From assembly GCA_020080175.1 (NCBI GenBank), contig JAGHQL010000113.1, positions 1-64,000 on the forward strand: a stretch of DNA of 64,000 nt, written 5' to 3'. The position numbers were made by a program, and so were the translations under genes. Source of the DNA: Glutinoglossum americanum (lineage: Eukaryota > Ascomycota > Geoglossomycetes > Geoglossales > Geoglossaceae). The first letter of the stretch is position 1. The number at the start of each line of letters is the position of its first letter. Shown here piece by piece: positions 13,478 to 24,457 of the stretch. The notes under the pieces are model-generated. The model did not search any database. It had not been told where the DNA came from and was given only the letters and a program-made list of their open reading frames with translations.

Positions 13478-14244
13478 TGCTAAATTAGGGGCTCTCTAGA
13501 GTGAGGAGGCGCTCCTAAATGGGCGGCTAGTCGAGATACCATTAACTATAGGTTCTTTTGCCGACGAGCGGGAGTTTAACCACCATCCCCTAATTTCGAC
13601 CAACAACTATATATCGCCAACATGGAAGATATCGCCCCAACCCTCTCCTTCACCCCTAAATCTCAAATTCGGGTGGCTTCACCCTAACGCAGGCGCTACG
13701 ATCGGTTGAGGTGGGCCGAAAAACCGTCACCTGTAAATACCAGCTCGCCAATCAGGTGCATATACTACCGCTGCTCACCGCTGGGATTAGAGCACGTAAT
13801 TTCCGGCTCAGCTAGGTGAAAGTTGCCATACAAAGTCTTAGGATAATGGCATTTACCCTTTGGGGGTTTCGCCCAGTAGCTAGTGGGGGGAATTGGGCTT
13901 TTTTCTGGGCTCCGGGTAGGAATGATCTAGATGATTGTAGGGGTGCCGCACATGCTAGCTTAACTACGCCTGGGCGTGGGTACAGGTTATAGTTGAGCCT
14001 CCTGCTGGTTTTCTGTCGGCCTGTGTCATATGTGGCACGTCAGGAGCGTGCCCAGAAGTAGGATGTCGGGAAGGGTATTGCTAAAACGCATGGAGGGATA
14101 CAAAATGGCGAACCCTACGGATCTCTGACAAAATCCGAAGCCCTGGCCTCACTACAAGAAGCGGAAAGAACAATCGGGTGGCTGCAGGGGGAGTAGCTGA
14201 TCATAGAAAGGCTTGCGCTAGGCCTAAGCGCACACTTCCCCTCA
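13478..14244. other. Gene-free stretch
   Basis: Nothing recognisable. Only short frames on both strands, and no repeats found by eye. Confidence 0.4.
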
Positions 14245-14919
14245 ATGGAACCGCTTGTTCATTGTCGCAACATATCCTACCATGGAGGCAAGGTGCCTCG
14301 AGGACTAAATATGCATCCATCGGCGTTTCCGACCCGCCGCCGCACACGCTTCATCGATTCTTCTTGCACTTTTCGTCCTTTCTTCTTCAACCTTGCCGCA
14401 CTCCCCACGGGTTGTTTCGCGGCACCCATTCTTCCTGTCTTCTTCAGCTGCTGTCTTCGGGCCCCGCGCCCTTTTACTTCTTTTTGCCCTCTGGTCTGTC
14501 TCCAAGCGTTTTACCTGCTCGTTTCATTGTTTTGCTGCCCCCTGTGCAGCCATGACTGTCCGTTCGCCCTCCATCAGCGTGCCCGTGTGCGTGGCTCGCC
14601 CGGCGTCCCCTCTGACCCAGAGCCGGAAGAGGTGCTGTCCTGCCCCTACCGCCTCAGGTGCTCAAAGAGGTACGCAGAGGAACCAGCGTTGATGTACCGC
14701 CGCCCCGCCGAAGGCCAGCGGCGCAAGCGATGCGTGGTGTTGGAGAAACAGTGCGATCCAGTGAATCAATCCCCCTCCGTTTGTGTAGACTGCGCACGCC
14801 TGGCGATTGTGGCGAGCCTCGGTAGTTATCCCTGGCGAGTGGCGTTTCCTGGTGTAGACTTGGGAGACATGTCTGGGATACATGGTATGGGAGCAGTATG
14901 GTGTGAGAGGCATCTGTAG
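14245..14919 (+). pseudogene. Zinc-knuckle protein gene, decayed copy 2
   Basis: Within this open frame, 14,641-14,760 encodes CSKRYAEEPALMYRRPAEGQ, then RRKRCVVLEKQCDPV. This lines up with the knuckle of copy 1 (CWTGC..ALRCRRPVEGQRCERC..LKKKCDP). Three of the six Cys are gone: two are now Tyr (TGC to TAC) and one is Arg. About 200 bp of pyrimidine-rich DNA (14,350-14,550) precedes an ATG at 14,552 in another frame, which resembles a fungal promoter and start. The true start may therefore be that ATG with one frameshift before the knuckle. The loss of metal ligands argues for a dead or diverged copy. Confidence 0.45.
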
Positions 14920-16380
14920 TTTTTTCGGAGGGAGACATGAAGTCACTACAGGATTCTGGTCTCCCGCCCCTCCCTCAACCTAAAAAGGGGCTCTGGTTGT
15001 CTCTCAAGTCGCCGCTACTCAGTCTTAACTACTATTCCGTCTGCGGATACTAAGACATCCTTCAACTCTGTTGGTGAACCACCGTACGAAGCCTGATTTA
15101 CCCACAAGGTTTCCACCTATGCGGCACAGTTCGTGGTCTCCGAGGCGCTAGTGCCCCAACTTGTTTCTCGGTTCAGAGACCAGGAACTGGGCTTAGGCTA
15201 AAGCTTGAGCACTAGCTGCCTTCCTGACCGACCTCATCTCGATTTACTCCTGTTCGCTGGATCGCACCACAGATTTAAGGCTATCTTCCTATTGCGGGCG
15301 AAAGAGGAAAGATTCCTAATTTGCACATTAGGAAATAACTTCAGACATACATTGTTTGTGCTCACGTATCATCAAGGGCACAACACTTGGGATGGCATGA
15401 CAATACCTAACAATTTTGCCATTCGGAATGGAGCCCATATATTGGAGAAGGTATATACTGTGATATAGCCTCCGCATACAGATCCAAGCTCCTTCAAGGT
15501 GTGGAAGCTCTCAGGTACTTGGTAGCACACGGCCAACTTTTAGGGAAACTCTTATGAGTCACTGTAATCCGAATAGGCCTGGCCCTCGCAACAACAGAGG
15601 ATTTGGCTTAGAGTGGTAGATGTTTGCTGGTGGCTATTTTATTCCCGGAGCTTCGTCTCTATCTTGTAAAAGCAAGGGTGCGGCCTTGTGGGTTCTGCAG
15701 CTCAAAGATAACGAACGGGGATTGGTCGCGAAGGACATGGTACTCCGATACCCGGGTAAAACAGGTTGACTGGCCTTGAGCTATGGTGACCGGATGACGG
15801 AAGTGCTATCACCTCATCCGCCGGGACCCCGACAAACAATTGCCAGAGCTTAACACAGGAGACCAGGCTAAGGGGAAGGGAGATGGCCGCTACGGTCGGT
15901 CAAAGATGCCAAGTGCGACCGGCTGCGGGCAGATCTGATGTGGTCTTCGAGGCGGATGAGGTAGGGGCTTCCGGTCCCTCCGGTGGTAACGGGGGGAGCC
16001 AGCGATCCGGGGTAGTCTAGAGGAGGCAGTCGTGCTGCTACCTTACCGAGGTTCGTCACTATTGAGATATACCTGTTTCCATAACTACAACGTTCCGGGA
16101 AGGATAAGACGCCGCGATGGGAGCTGGAACTAGACAACCCGGCCTATTTACGACGCTGGAGAGCGAACTTTGGCGAGGGGTGTGCTCGCGAAACGTGGTG
16201 GCTACACCTTGAGGAGCTTAGGCGTTGTGTTCAGCCTGAGAAGCGACCACGGCGGCGGGAAAGAGGTTTTGGGCTAAGGTTTTTATGGAGACCTGGTGGG
16301 GTGGCTAACAGTCTTGTCATGTGGCGACATTACCGCGACTGTGGGCGGTGATGAATATCTGCGAATTAGCCGAGTGGTTA
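14920..16380. other. Gene-free stretch up to the edge of the AT-rich island
   Basis: No supportable gene. The right end changes abruptly to AT-rich DNA at about 16,385. A short tRNA A-box-like string (TAGCCGAGTGGTTA, 16,365-16,380) sits right at the junction, but no anticodon arm or B box follows. Confidence 0.4.
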
Positions 16381-16929
16381 CCATTTCAAAAGTTTTTGTT
16401 TTTCTTAGATATAACGTGTCTTATAAACGAACGGGACATATATGCGAACAGGACACTTTCAACAGTAATACAATGAAGATTTTTAATTTTCAACCACCAC
16501 ACCATGTAATCAATTAATTCACAGTAGAAAGAGATAATCCTTTAGCCTCTTGACAAGTCCATGAATTATGATAAGACTTTCCACAAATACTACAATATTG
16601 TATTCCTATTGTTTAACTATTACTTTATCGTATATCTTATATTATTTGCTCTTCTATAGCTTTTTAATATAAAGAATTTTAAATATTCTGTATAGAAAGA
16701 AATTTTCTATGTTATATAAATAATTTTTTAGCTTGTTGTTATTTACTTAAAGTTTCATTTATCATACAAAAATTAAAAACTTTTATTTCTAAAAGAGCTA
16801 CTTAGTATATTATAGCTATAGTACCTTATGTAAACTAATTTATAGTATTAAATATTGATGTTGAAGAACTATTTTAATGATTAAAAATCTTTCTTTTAAT
16901 AAGTTTAGATTATAAATTAGCTTTTAAAG

Positions 16930-18776
16930 CATTTCATAATGTTAGTTATTACTTACCTGCTAATATCACCTACCTACTACTTTTTCATGAGCTTATTATC
17001 TCTCTACTTTGACACATGTTTTCTTTATAACTATTCGATGTCAAAATAATCTAAAGAAGCTAGAATACTTCTAGCTATTGAGGCTCTTCAATTCAATCCA
17101 AAATTGAGGATCTATACTGCTACAACAACCTATAATGTACTTAGAACTACTTTTCACGATAGAATAAATAGCAAAACAATTAAAGCAGAAATACAACTAA
17201 AAAACTAACTTCTGAATAAATTGAAAGAGAAAATTCTTCTTGAGCATATAATTGATCTAGACAATCAAGAATTTTCTCTGAAAATTAAAGCTGTAAAAAA
17301 TATGACTAATTATATTCTCGCATCATAAAAGCAATAACATGTTGGTAAGCTCTAGGCACATCACTTTATAAAGTGCAACCTAGAGCTAAAGATGCATTTT
17401 TCTCACTCCTATGACTTCCAACGAACCCTCTACAAAGATTCTAAGCTTATTGAAAGCTAGTTCTAATGAGTAATAGATATGAAGGCAAAGTTTGAGGTTC
17501 AAGATTATGACATATAGAATTTTAATGAAACAGACTTTATGATAGGGATTATATCAAGCTCTATGGTAGTTATGTAAATGGAATAAAAAGATAAATGTAG
17601 GAGGGTACAACTAGGCAATAAGAAATAGACTATAGCTATTGCTTGCATCAATATTGAGGGTTATGACATTTCATTATTTCTCCTCGTTAAAGGTATCTAC
17701 TACCTTGCTAATTGGTATATGGAAGGTACTTTACTACACAACTGGGTGATTAAGTCTATAGAAAATGGTTGGACAGATAATGCAATAGGCCTAAAATAGA
17801 TTCAGCATTTCGAAAAACATACTATTCAACTTAAGAAGGACGCATATTAGCTTCTCATTCTTGATGGACACAACAGTCATATATCACCAGAATTTGAAGA
17901 ATACTGCAAGTTCTATAATATTATCACTATCAGCCTTCTTCCTTACTCTTCTCACCTTCTTCAACTGCTTGATGTTGAGTGTTTTGGTATTCTAAAGCAT
18001 CATTATAGTTAAGAGCTTAAGGTCTTTATTAAAGCTCATATCAACTATATTATTAAGATCAAATTCTTCATTACCTTTTAACAGACATACTATAGGATTA
18101 TGACAAAGGAAAATATTAAGGCTGGGTTCCGTGGAGCTGGTTTAGTCCCTTATGATCCACAAGTGGTCCTCTCGAAGCTAGATATTAAACTATGTATACC
18201 TACACCTACTGAATCTCTACCTACTAACTCCTAAACCTTTCAAATACCATGCAACCTAACAGAGGCCCTCTTTCAAACAGAATTAGTGAAGACTAAGATC
18301 ACTCACTACTAAGGAAACTTACTAACTCCGATTTTTGAAGCTACAACTCAGCTTGTTAAAGAAACAGAAGTTTTAGTACATAAGCTTACTCTTTTAACAG
18401 CTGAGGTTCAGCTACTCCGAAAGGCCAATGAGGCTCTTAGCAAGTGTCAAAAGGCTAAAAAAATACAGATACATCAAGGAGAAGCACTTAGTATTAAAGA
18501 AGCTAAGGATATATTAGCTCAAAAAGAGATAAATATACAGGTAGCGGTAGATTGAAAAATGAGCTTTTCAACTATGCGACACTGTAGCAAGTATAGAAGG
18601 GCAGGACATAATGTACGAACATGTCAGATTGATATAGAAATAGCAAGTCTAAGTTAGTCAACAAACCTGTAAATCAATTATAAGTTTACTAACTAACTTG
18701 AGTTTGGAAATAATTGTATGATGAAAAAGTAGCAGGTAGGTAATATTGGCGGGTCGCTGACAAGCGATATTAATAT
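16930..18776 (+). mobile_element. Dead pogo/Fot1-type (Tc1-mariner) DNA transposon
   Basis: One frame from an ATG at 17,038 to about 18,657 reads as a pogo-type transposase with many in-frame TAG/TAA codons. Visible landmarks in order are: N-terminal helix-turn-helix region (ALQFNPKLRIYTA); first catalytic Asp region near 17,515-17,540 (NFNETDFMIG); the DGHNSH motif at about 17,850 with HLLQLLDVECFG after it; a helical C-terminal part (AEVQLLRKANEALSK); and a CCHC-like tail (C-x8-GHN-x2-TC). The 3' end carries a terminal-repeat-like sequence at 18,733-18,776. An imperfect inverted counterpart lies at about 16,950-16,983 (AATATCACCTACCTACTACT against AATATTACCTACCTGCTACT). The stop pattern fits RIP, so the element cannot move itself. 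Confidence 0.85.
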
Positions 18777-19231
18777 CTTCAGTATTTATAAATTGGTTAA
18801 AAATAATAAATATTTAGTTGGTATTGAAGTTTATAATTATATATTTAACTTAGAAAGAACTTTTTATAGATCATATAATATAAGTCTAAATTTTACAAAA
18901 CTACTTTTTATATTTTTTTCTATTATAGAAATAAAAAATACTTTATAAAATATATAAAAAAACTTAAGTTTACTTATATACATAATTTATATTTGTATTA
19001 AATATTTGATTTGATAACTATATGTTTATTTTAATAGTCCAAAATAATCAATATCAAGTGATTAAAAGTAATGAGAAAAGTGTGAAGATATACATAATGT
19101 AATAATATTATATGATTAGTAATAAAGTTCAAATACTATTGAATAATAACTCTTATGACTATTTAAAATTAATAACTAGTATTTGTCTTTCATATAATTT
19201 ATTATATAATAATTAAAATACTTAATTTAAT

Positions 19232-19910
19232 TGTTATAGTAACTATTAGATAAGTATCTAGTAGGTTACTAAACAAGCTGAGAAGAAGAATTAACTTTAA
19301 AAAAAGCTTGTAAAGCAAAAGAAAAACTGTCTTATATATAATACATTAAGTTAGTGATATATGAATAGAGCTTACAAGGCTCTACCAATAATGCTATGAA
19401 GAGACTCTACATAAGAGTACAGCTGGTGGTGAAGAGTATGGTTAGTAATGAAGGAACCATACAGTTAGTATAAAAACTTCATATGTGAGTATAACCAGCA
19501 ATGAAAGAATTGTATAGGTATTATAAGAACTTCACATAGGAACATGGCCAGTAGCAAAAGGTATGGCTAGTTATGAGAGAACTATATAAGTATCATGAAA
19601 ACTCTATAATAGAAGTATAGCTAGTAGCGAGGAGTTTGCATATGTATATAGAGGAGACTAAACGAGTCCTTACCTATGAGCCTCTCAAGGCTAATAATAT
19701 AGAAAACTAAGGAAGGTCTAAAAGAAAACCTTATCAATCAATACCTATAACCACTTTAGATAAAATATCAAAACTAATAGATTACTTTTTCTTCTATACT
19801 ATATAGCTAGCCTTCCTTACTCCTTCGTGACTGGCTTTCTAAAGCTAGCTCAGCTCTAATGCCTGCAGTATTTAACCTTCATGGCTTAGCTTATATAAGC
19901 AGTTATCATA
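19232..19910 (+). repeat. LTR-like dispersed repeat, family 1, copy 1 (decayed)
   Basis: About 680 bp aligned along its length with the copies at 20,677 and 34,151, and the most AT-degraded of the three. It keeps the internal tandem motif (GAACTCTACAT..GAGTA..GGCTGGTGGTGAAG) and the terminal string CTTATATAAGCAG. Near-matching 5-bp flanks (TTAAT / CTAAT) are compatible with an insertion duplication. No coding part is attached, so it looks like a solo terminal repeat fossil. Confidence 0.6.
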
Positions 19911-20311
19911 CTAATTTAAGTCTATTTCATTTATTATTTAACTATTATTAGTTATTGCAATAATTTAATTATTAAGAAAACTATATTCTATATACTAATT
20001 CATATAGTAATACTGAGCTATAAAGACTATAAATAGTAAAATTAACCAGCTTTAAGAATTCACCTCTTAAATAATTATTACCTATTTCTGATCATTTAAT
20101 TAAGTTAATTTAACTTTATTATAATTATCTAAAGTAATAACTATTATGTTAGTAAAGATTATATTTATTATAAACTTTGTTTTATTAAAGTTGTAAAAAT
20201 CATCATTTAGAATACTGTACTTAACTTTTATATTTTGTAATGATATAAATCAATTACTAATAACTTTTAAATCTTCATATTTAGTTTTTCAGTAGTCTGT
20301 TATAGATATGA

Positions 20312-20584
20312 TGTAGAAAAAAAATATTAAGTTATCAAAAGAACAAGTATATTATTAAGTAAGTCTATTTAGCCAGATAAATCTAGGCAAATAGAGTTGA
20401 AACTTTTGTGAAGAGAAATTTATTAAGAGTATAAGGATAAGAGATTGTATAAAAAGTAAAGTAAAGTAGAAAAAGATCTTTATATACATAAGATATTAAA
20501 AGGTAAGCTGGCAGACTTACTAAGCAAACATGTGAATAATATCAATACATAATAACAATAGTATTATAAAGTAAATCCGTAACA
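20312..20584 (-). repeat. Short LTR-like repeat, family 2, copy 1
   Basis: About 273 bp, matching 32,047-32,327 and 52,203-52,464 in the same orientation, with partial inverted copies at about 32,880-33,075 and 52,065-52,200. Read on the minus strand it begins TGTTACGGATTTAC, has a TATA-like TATATAAAGATC about two-fifths along, and ends near TTTCTACA, so it has TG..CA ends. No internal coding region is attached. It looks like a fossil solo LTR. Confidence 0.55.
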
Positions 20585-20676
20585 TAGTTATATTTATGTA
20601 AAAAGTATATACAAAGTTTAGATTAATATTTAATAAAGTTAAAGGATTAGAGTTTATTAATATTTGACATATAATA

Positions 20677-21395
20677 TGTATTATGGTGGCTACCAGGTAA
20701 GAGCCTAGTAAGCTATCAAATAAGCTAAGAAGGAGGGCTAGCCTTGAGGAAGGCCAGCGGAGCATAAAGGAGACTATTTTATATATAATATACTAAGCCA
20801 GTAATATACAAATAGAGCCTGCAAGGCCCCACTAATGATGTCATAAAGGAACTCTACATGGGAGCATGGCTAGTAGTAAAGGAACTACATAGGCATTATA
20901 GGAACTCTACATGAGAGTATGGCTGGCGGTGAAGAAACTGTATAAGTATCATAGAAACTCTATATAGAAGCACGATTAGTGGCGAAGGAATCGTACAGAT
21001 ATCATAGGAACTCCATATAGAAGTACAGGTAGTAGTGGAAGATATGGCCAGTAGTGAGGGAACTACATGAGCATTATAAGAACTTTCTAATAGAAGCATA
21101 GCTAATAGCAAGGGGTCTGTATGTATCTATGGAGGGAACCGAGCAGGTTCTTACCCATGGGCCCCTTAGGGTCATTAGTATATATAGAAGGTTGAGGAGG
21201 GTCCTGAAAGGAATCTCATCAGTTAATACCATAATCACTTTAGATAGATTATTAAAGATCATTAGTCTTATCCTCCCGTCATGCTATGTGGCTAGCCTTC
21301 CTTGCTCCATCGTGACTGACCCCTTAGGGCTAACTCAGTCTTGATACCCGCGGTATCCAAACTTCATGGCCCAGCTTATATAAGCAGCTGTCACA
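20677..21395 (+). repeat. LTR-like dispersed repeat, family 1, copy 2
   Basis: 719 bp with TGT...ACA ends (TGTATTATGG ... GCTGTCACA). It contains a TATA-like TATATATAATATAC near its first sixth. The middle is an array of about six units of roughly 54 bp, each with GGAACTCTACATGGGAGCA followed by GGCTAGTAGYGAAGG. It matches the less AT-degraded copy at 34,151-34,918. No retroelement coding sequence adjoins it, so it is best seen as a solo LTR-like fossil; a non-autonomous element with LTR-like ends is the alternative. Confidence 0.65.
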
Positions 21396-21429
21396 AGATC
21401 GTATGTTTAAATTATTATTATTTTTAAGA

Positions 21430-21790
21430 TATCATAGTATATAGAGCTGTAAGAAGTAGAGTTCACAAGCTCAGACTAGTATGTAGTTTGTGCTCAAACT
21501 AAGTCTGTGAGCCCTTTTTCTGACTAACAGAGTTGATCCTTTAACTTTTATCAGTCAACATATCTCTTGTATATAGTTCATCTAATAGAAGCTATCCTGT
21601 AACCTCATATCTTTCCTCATACTTAATATATTTATTTTTGATATCTCATCAGACCTCCTGCCAAGCCATAATACCTATTTGAGCTCGAAAACTCATCTAC
21701 AAGCATGTAGACAGCCTTCTAAGTGACCCTCTTGAATTTTGAATGTCTGCAGCACCTCTTTAAGGCCTGACATAAGAGCTTGAAGAGTAA
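21430..21790 (-). repeat. LTR-like repeat, family 3, uninterrupted copy
   Basis: On the minus strand this matches 52,560-52,752 plus 53,201-53,345 on the plus strand. Shared strings include GAGTTTTCGAGCTCAAATAG and GATAGCTTCTATTAGATGAA. In the second locus the repeat is split by a 448-bp solo LTR; here it is uninterrupted and so shows the pre-insertion site. It is a fossil with no coding capacity seen. Confidence 0.7.
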
Positions 21791-22098
21791 GATTAAGCCT
21801 TATTTCATTTGAAGTTGAAGTTATATTTTATTATAGAAAAATACTATATAATAGAGATCTTTATTGTACTACTGTTAAAAGTGTCCTATTTGTATATATG
21901 TCTTATTTGCTTATAAGACATATTATGAACAACGAACAACTCTCAAAAATATACTTTTCTACCTGAACAACCCAACAGCCTCACTTGTTCTATCGTTAGC
22001 CATGCATATTACTTCTGTAGCCAGTTTCCATAGAGTTAACCCTTGTTCTAGGCTTGTTTGGTCAGCTGACCGTAGCATTACCTGACAGCCGGCCGTGA

Positions 22099-22190
22099 CA
22101 TGCATACAGGAAAAGTGCATACTGGAGAAGTGCATACTGAGGAAGTGCATATCGAGAAAGCACACATTGAGGAAGTGTACACAGGGGACT
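22099..22190 (+). repeat. 15-bp minisatellite, about six units
   Basis: Tandem 15-mers of the type CATACTGGAGAAGTG (CATACAGGAAAAGTG, CATACTGGAGAAGTG, CATACTGAGGAAGTG, CATATCGAGAAAGCA, CACATTGAGGAAGTG). It lies at the right margin of the AT-rich island. The unit keeps a reading frame but no gene context supports coding. Confidence 0.75.
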
Positions 22191-22753
22191 GGAGGTTTGC
22201 CGCTATCGAATCAATGTCGCTCTATCCTGCTTCAACTCTGGTGCTGTATGTTGAATTCCGGAGTTGAATTAGCTTAGTCTTCTAGCTGCAGGGCCATGCC
22301 TCAACATACAACCAGCACGTCGTGCTTCTAGAATAGGGGTCGGAGTCAGCCACTTCCGAACATAAGATTTCACAATCCAACAGAGACCTGTGTTAAGCAT
22401 AAATCCCGTGATAACCCACGATGAACCGGGCGCAGGGTAACCCAAGGGGGTGCCAAGGGGGTGCCAAGGGCCCCCACCTCGTAACTAGTTGCCCGCTAGC
22501 TTCGGGAGGAGGTCAGCAATCAATTCCACTAGGATCCATCCTCATTGCCTTCTGTAGCTACGTACTATCTCTACCATTAGATCTATTGCGTAGGTGGCCC
22601 GACACTAACCCGCTGTCCTATTCTACGAAACCTAGAGACTCTAGACGTTCTGGTAGACCCACTGCCGCGACCTCAGCTCAGCAGTCCGGCTGCATCACAC
22701 TGCAACGGCCACCCTAGAGCCCCTGGTGCAGGCAACTCTAGCAGTTCCACAGT
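22191..22753. other. Upstream region of the HeLo-like gene
   Basis: Base composition returns to balanced. No separate gene is seen. It contains a short direct duplication (AAGGGGGTGCC twice near 22,443-22,465) and presumably the promoter of the gene starting at 22,754. No clear TATA box was found. Confidence 0.4.
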
Positions 22754-24457
22754 ATGGACCCACTATCTATTGCGACATCATCAGCAGCATTAGCAGGTTT
22801 ATGTCTGACACTGGCAAAATCTCTCTATGCGATCATTGACGACGTTAAAACTGTGGATTCATCGGTCAAAGTCATTGCCATCCAGGTCTCTGGCCTTTCT
22901 AAGGTCTTGGATGCTATGAACGCCAGCTTCAATGATCCGTCTTTGGCAGCTGCGGAACTGACTGCACAGACTGGACACGAAGGGCAACACTGGAGAAATG
23001 TCATGACATCGATGGAAGATTGTAAAGAAACACTGACAAGAATAGGGCAGATCGTAACTAATGTTTCCGGTATTGGTGGAGGATTTCAGAGCGTGAGAAA
23101 AATGATACGCTGGAATATGTATGCGGGGGAGCTACGGATTCTGCAGCAGCAGATCCAGTCTTACGAGGCTACCATGCATATCTCTCTGCAGATGATTGAC
23201 CTGTAGGCATTTATATATATAGGCGATCTGTAAACGTTCCATGGCTGACTAAAGATTGCGAACAGATCTTCGAGACTCACCTACCAGAGCAACAGTTTAA
23301 ACCTTTTGCCTCGGCTTGATATATTAACTAAAGACATTTCTCTTATACAACTCTCATTACAGAAGCAGAGGCGTTATGCCAATCAAGAACTCCATAGCCA
23401 GCAACCTACGACTATGGCCGCCGCGATATTTGATTCGATGGTTGCGGGGAATCCCTCACGATCGGAGCCCCAGGGGGTCCCTGAACCCCTCGCTATTGAC
23501 ATGAACGTTGCGACCCGGATAAATTCTCACGTGGTGGAGAACCTGGAAAATTGCATGCTTTCCGCAAGATCTTTTATTTCCGCAGCTTCAACTATTATCT
23601 CTCAGGGTCCTAGCTCTACTGCAACCAGCGAGAGCTGGAGAGCTTCAATATTCGGATCTGAGATTGGAGAGGGTCTCAGCCAAGAGCGAAGAAACTCTAT
23701 TAACCATTGGGTTACTCAGGGTATAACCAGTGGGGATACCCAAGGCGGAGCAGTACCAAATGCAACCCCACGTTCGGTATCCGAAGCGTTGTCGGGATCA
23801 CAGCTTACAGATGACGGATCTTCATACACAGAAACCGAAACCCGCCTGATGAGCGCTAGCAACAGCATGATGGACATATCAGCTGAAGACCCTGACTCCG
23901 ATATTGAGTCAGGTTTTATCAGAAACCTCAGGCTATCTGGCAAACTGAGCTTTGAACGCGGGGATTATGCCAAAGCTCAGCAAACTATGCGGGTAGTTCT
24001 CAAACGGTCAGAGTTCAGATACGGTTGGAACTATGGGAGCAGGCACAAGGACCTCGAACTCCTCGCATTTTCACTTTGCAATCTGTGCAGGTGGGTTGAG
24101 GCCGAGTCTATACTTCTTGAGCTCTTAGATAGCAAAACCGAAGTGGACGAAGGTATGCTCAACGTGATTCATGCACTAGTGAAAGTGCAGTTGCAGGGGA
24201 AAAGGGACTTCCAAGCCGCGAGAGTCTCCTGCGAGAGAGAGGCAAGAGAAAGGAAAAGGCTGCTGGGAGGGAACCACCCTTTATTTCACAACTCTGTTGC
24301 TCTTCTTGCCACTATCAGTGAATGCCTAGGTTATTCAACCGAATCTGAAGGGTACCGGGCTTTTCTACCACCCGGGTTTAGAGAAGAGATGGTTCCAATG
24401 GTAAAGATGGTAAGACACCCTAGCAACATGAGATCTTTATTTAGTGGGCAAATTTAG
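22754..24457 (+). CDS. HeLo-like/PigL_N-type protein with TPR-like C-terminal region
   Basis: Two exons, 22,754-23,202 and 23,266-24,457, encode 546 residues. The 63-nt intron has GTAGGC..ACAG ends and a CTGAC branch site. It starts MDPLSIATSSAALAGL and continues with helices typical of the fungal N-terminal domain (PigL_N/Fungal_N, HeLo-like) found in NLR-type and regulated-cell-death proteins. Residues about 165-370 are Ser/Thr-rich and probably disordered. The last ~170 residues carry helix pairs resembling TPRs (LSGKLSFERGDYAKAQQTMR, LCRWVEAESILLELLD, RLLGGNHPLFHNSVALLATI). No NB-ARC or NACHT P-loop is visible, so the two ends of an NLR are joined without the motor. The frame is intact and splice signals are good. 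A role in self/non-self or stress signalling is inferred from the domain only. Confidence 0.75.

Larger units (their letters stand above)
16381..22000. other. AT-rich, RIP-like transposon island
   Basis: Base composition drops sharply to very AT-rich DNA dominated by TA-containing words. Recognisable parts are a dead pogo/Fot transposon, two copies of an LTR-like repeat with internal tandem units, one short LTR-like copy, and a minus-strand repeat shared with 52.6-53.3 kb. The DNA in between (for example 18.8-19.2 and 19.95-20.3 kb) shows no gene. Stops in the transposase are mostly TAG/TAA where Gln or Trp is expected, which is the direction of C-to-T mutation in RIP. Confidence 0.8.

Noticed and set aside
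16356-16400. tRNA-like A box (TAGCCGAGTGGTTA) at the edge of the AT-rich island
   Set aside because: No anticodon stem, B box (GGTTCGA) or acceptor stem follows within 100 bp; a disrupted tRNA gene is possible but unsupported.
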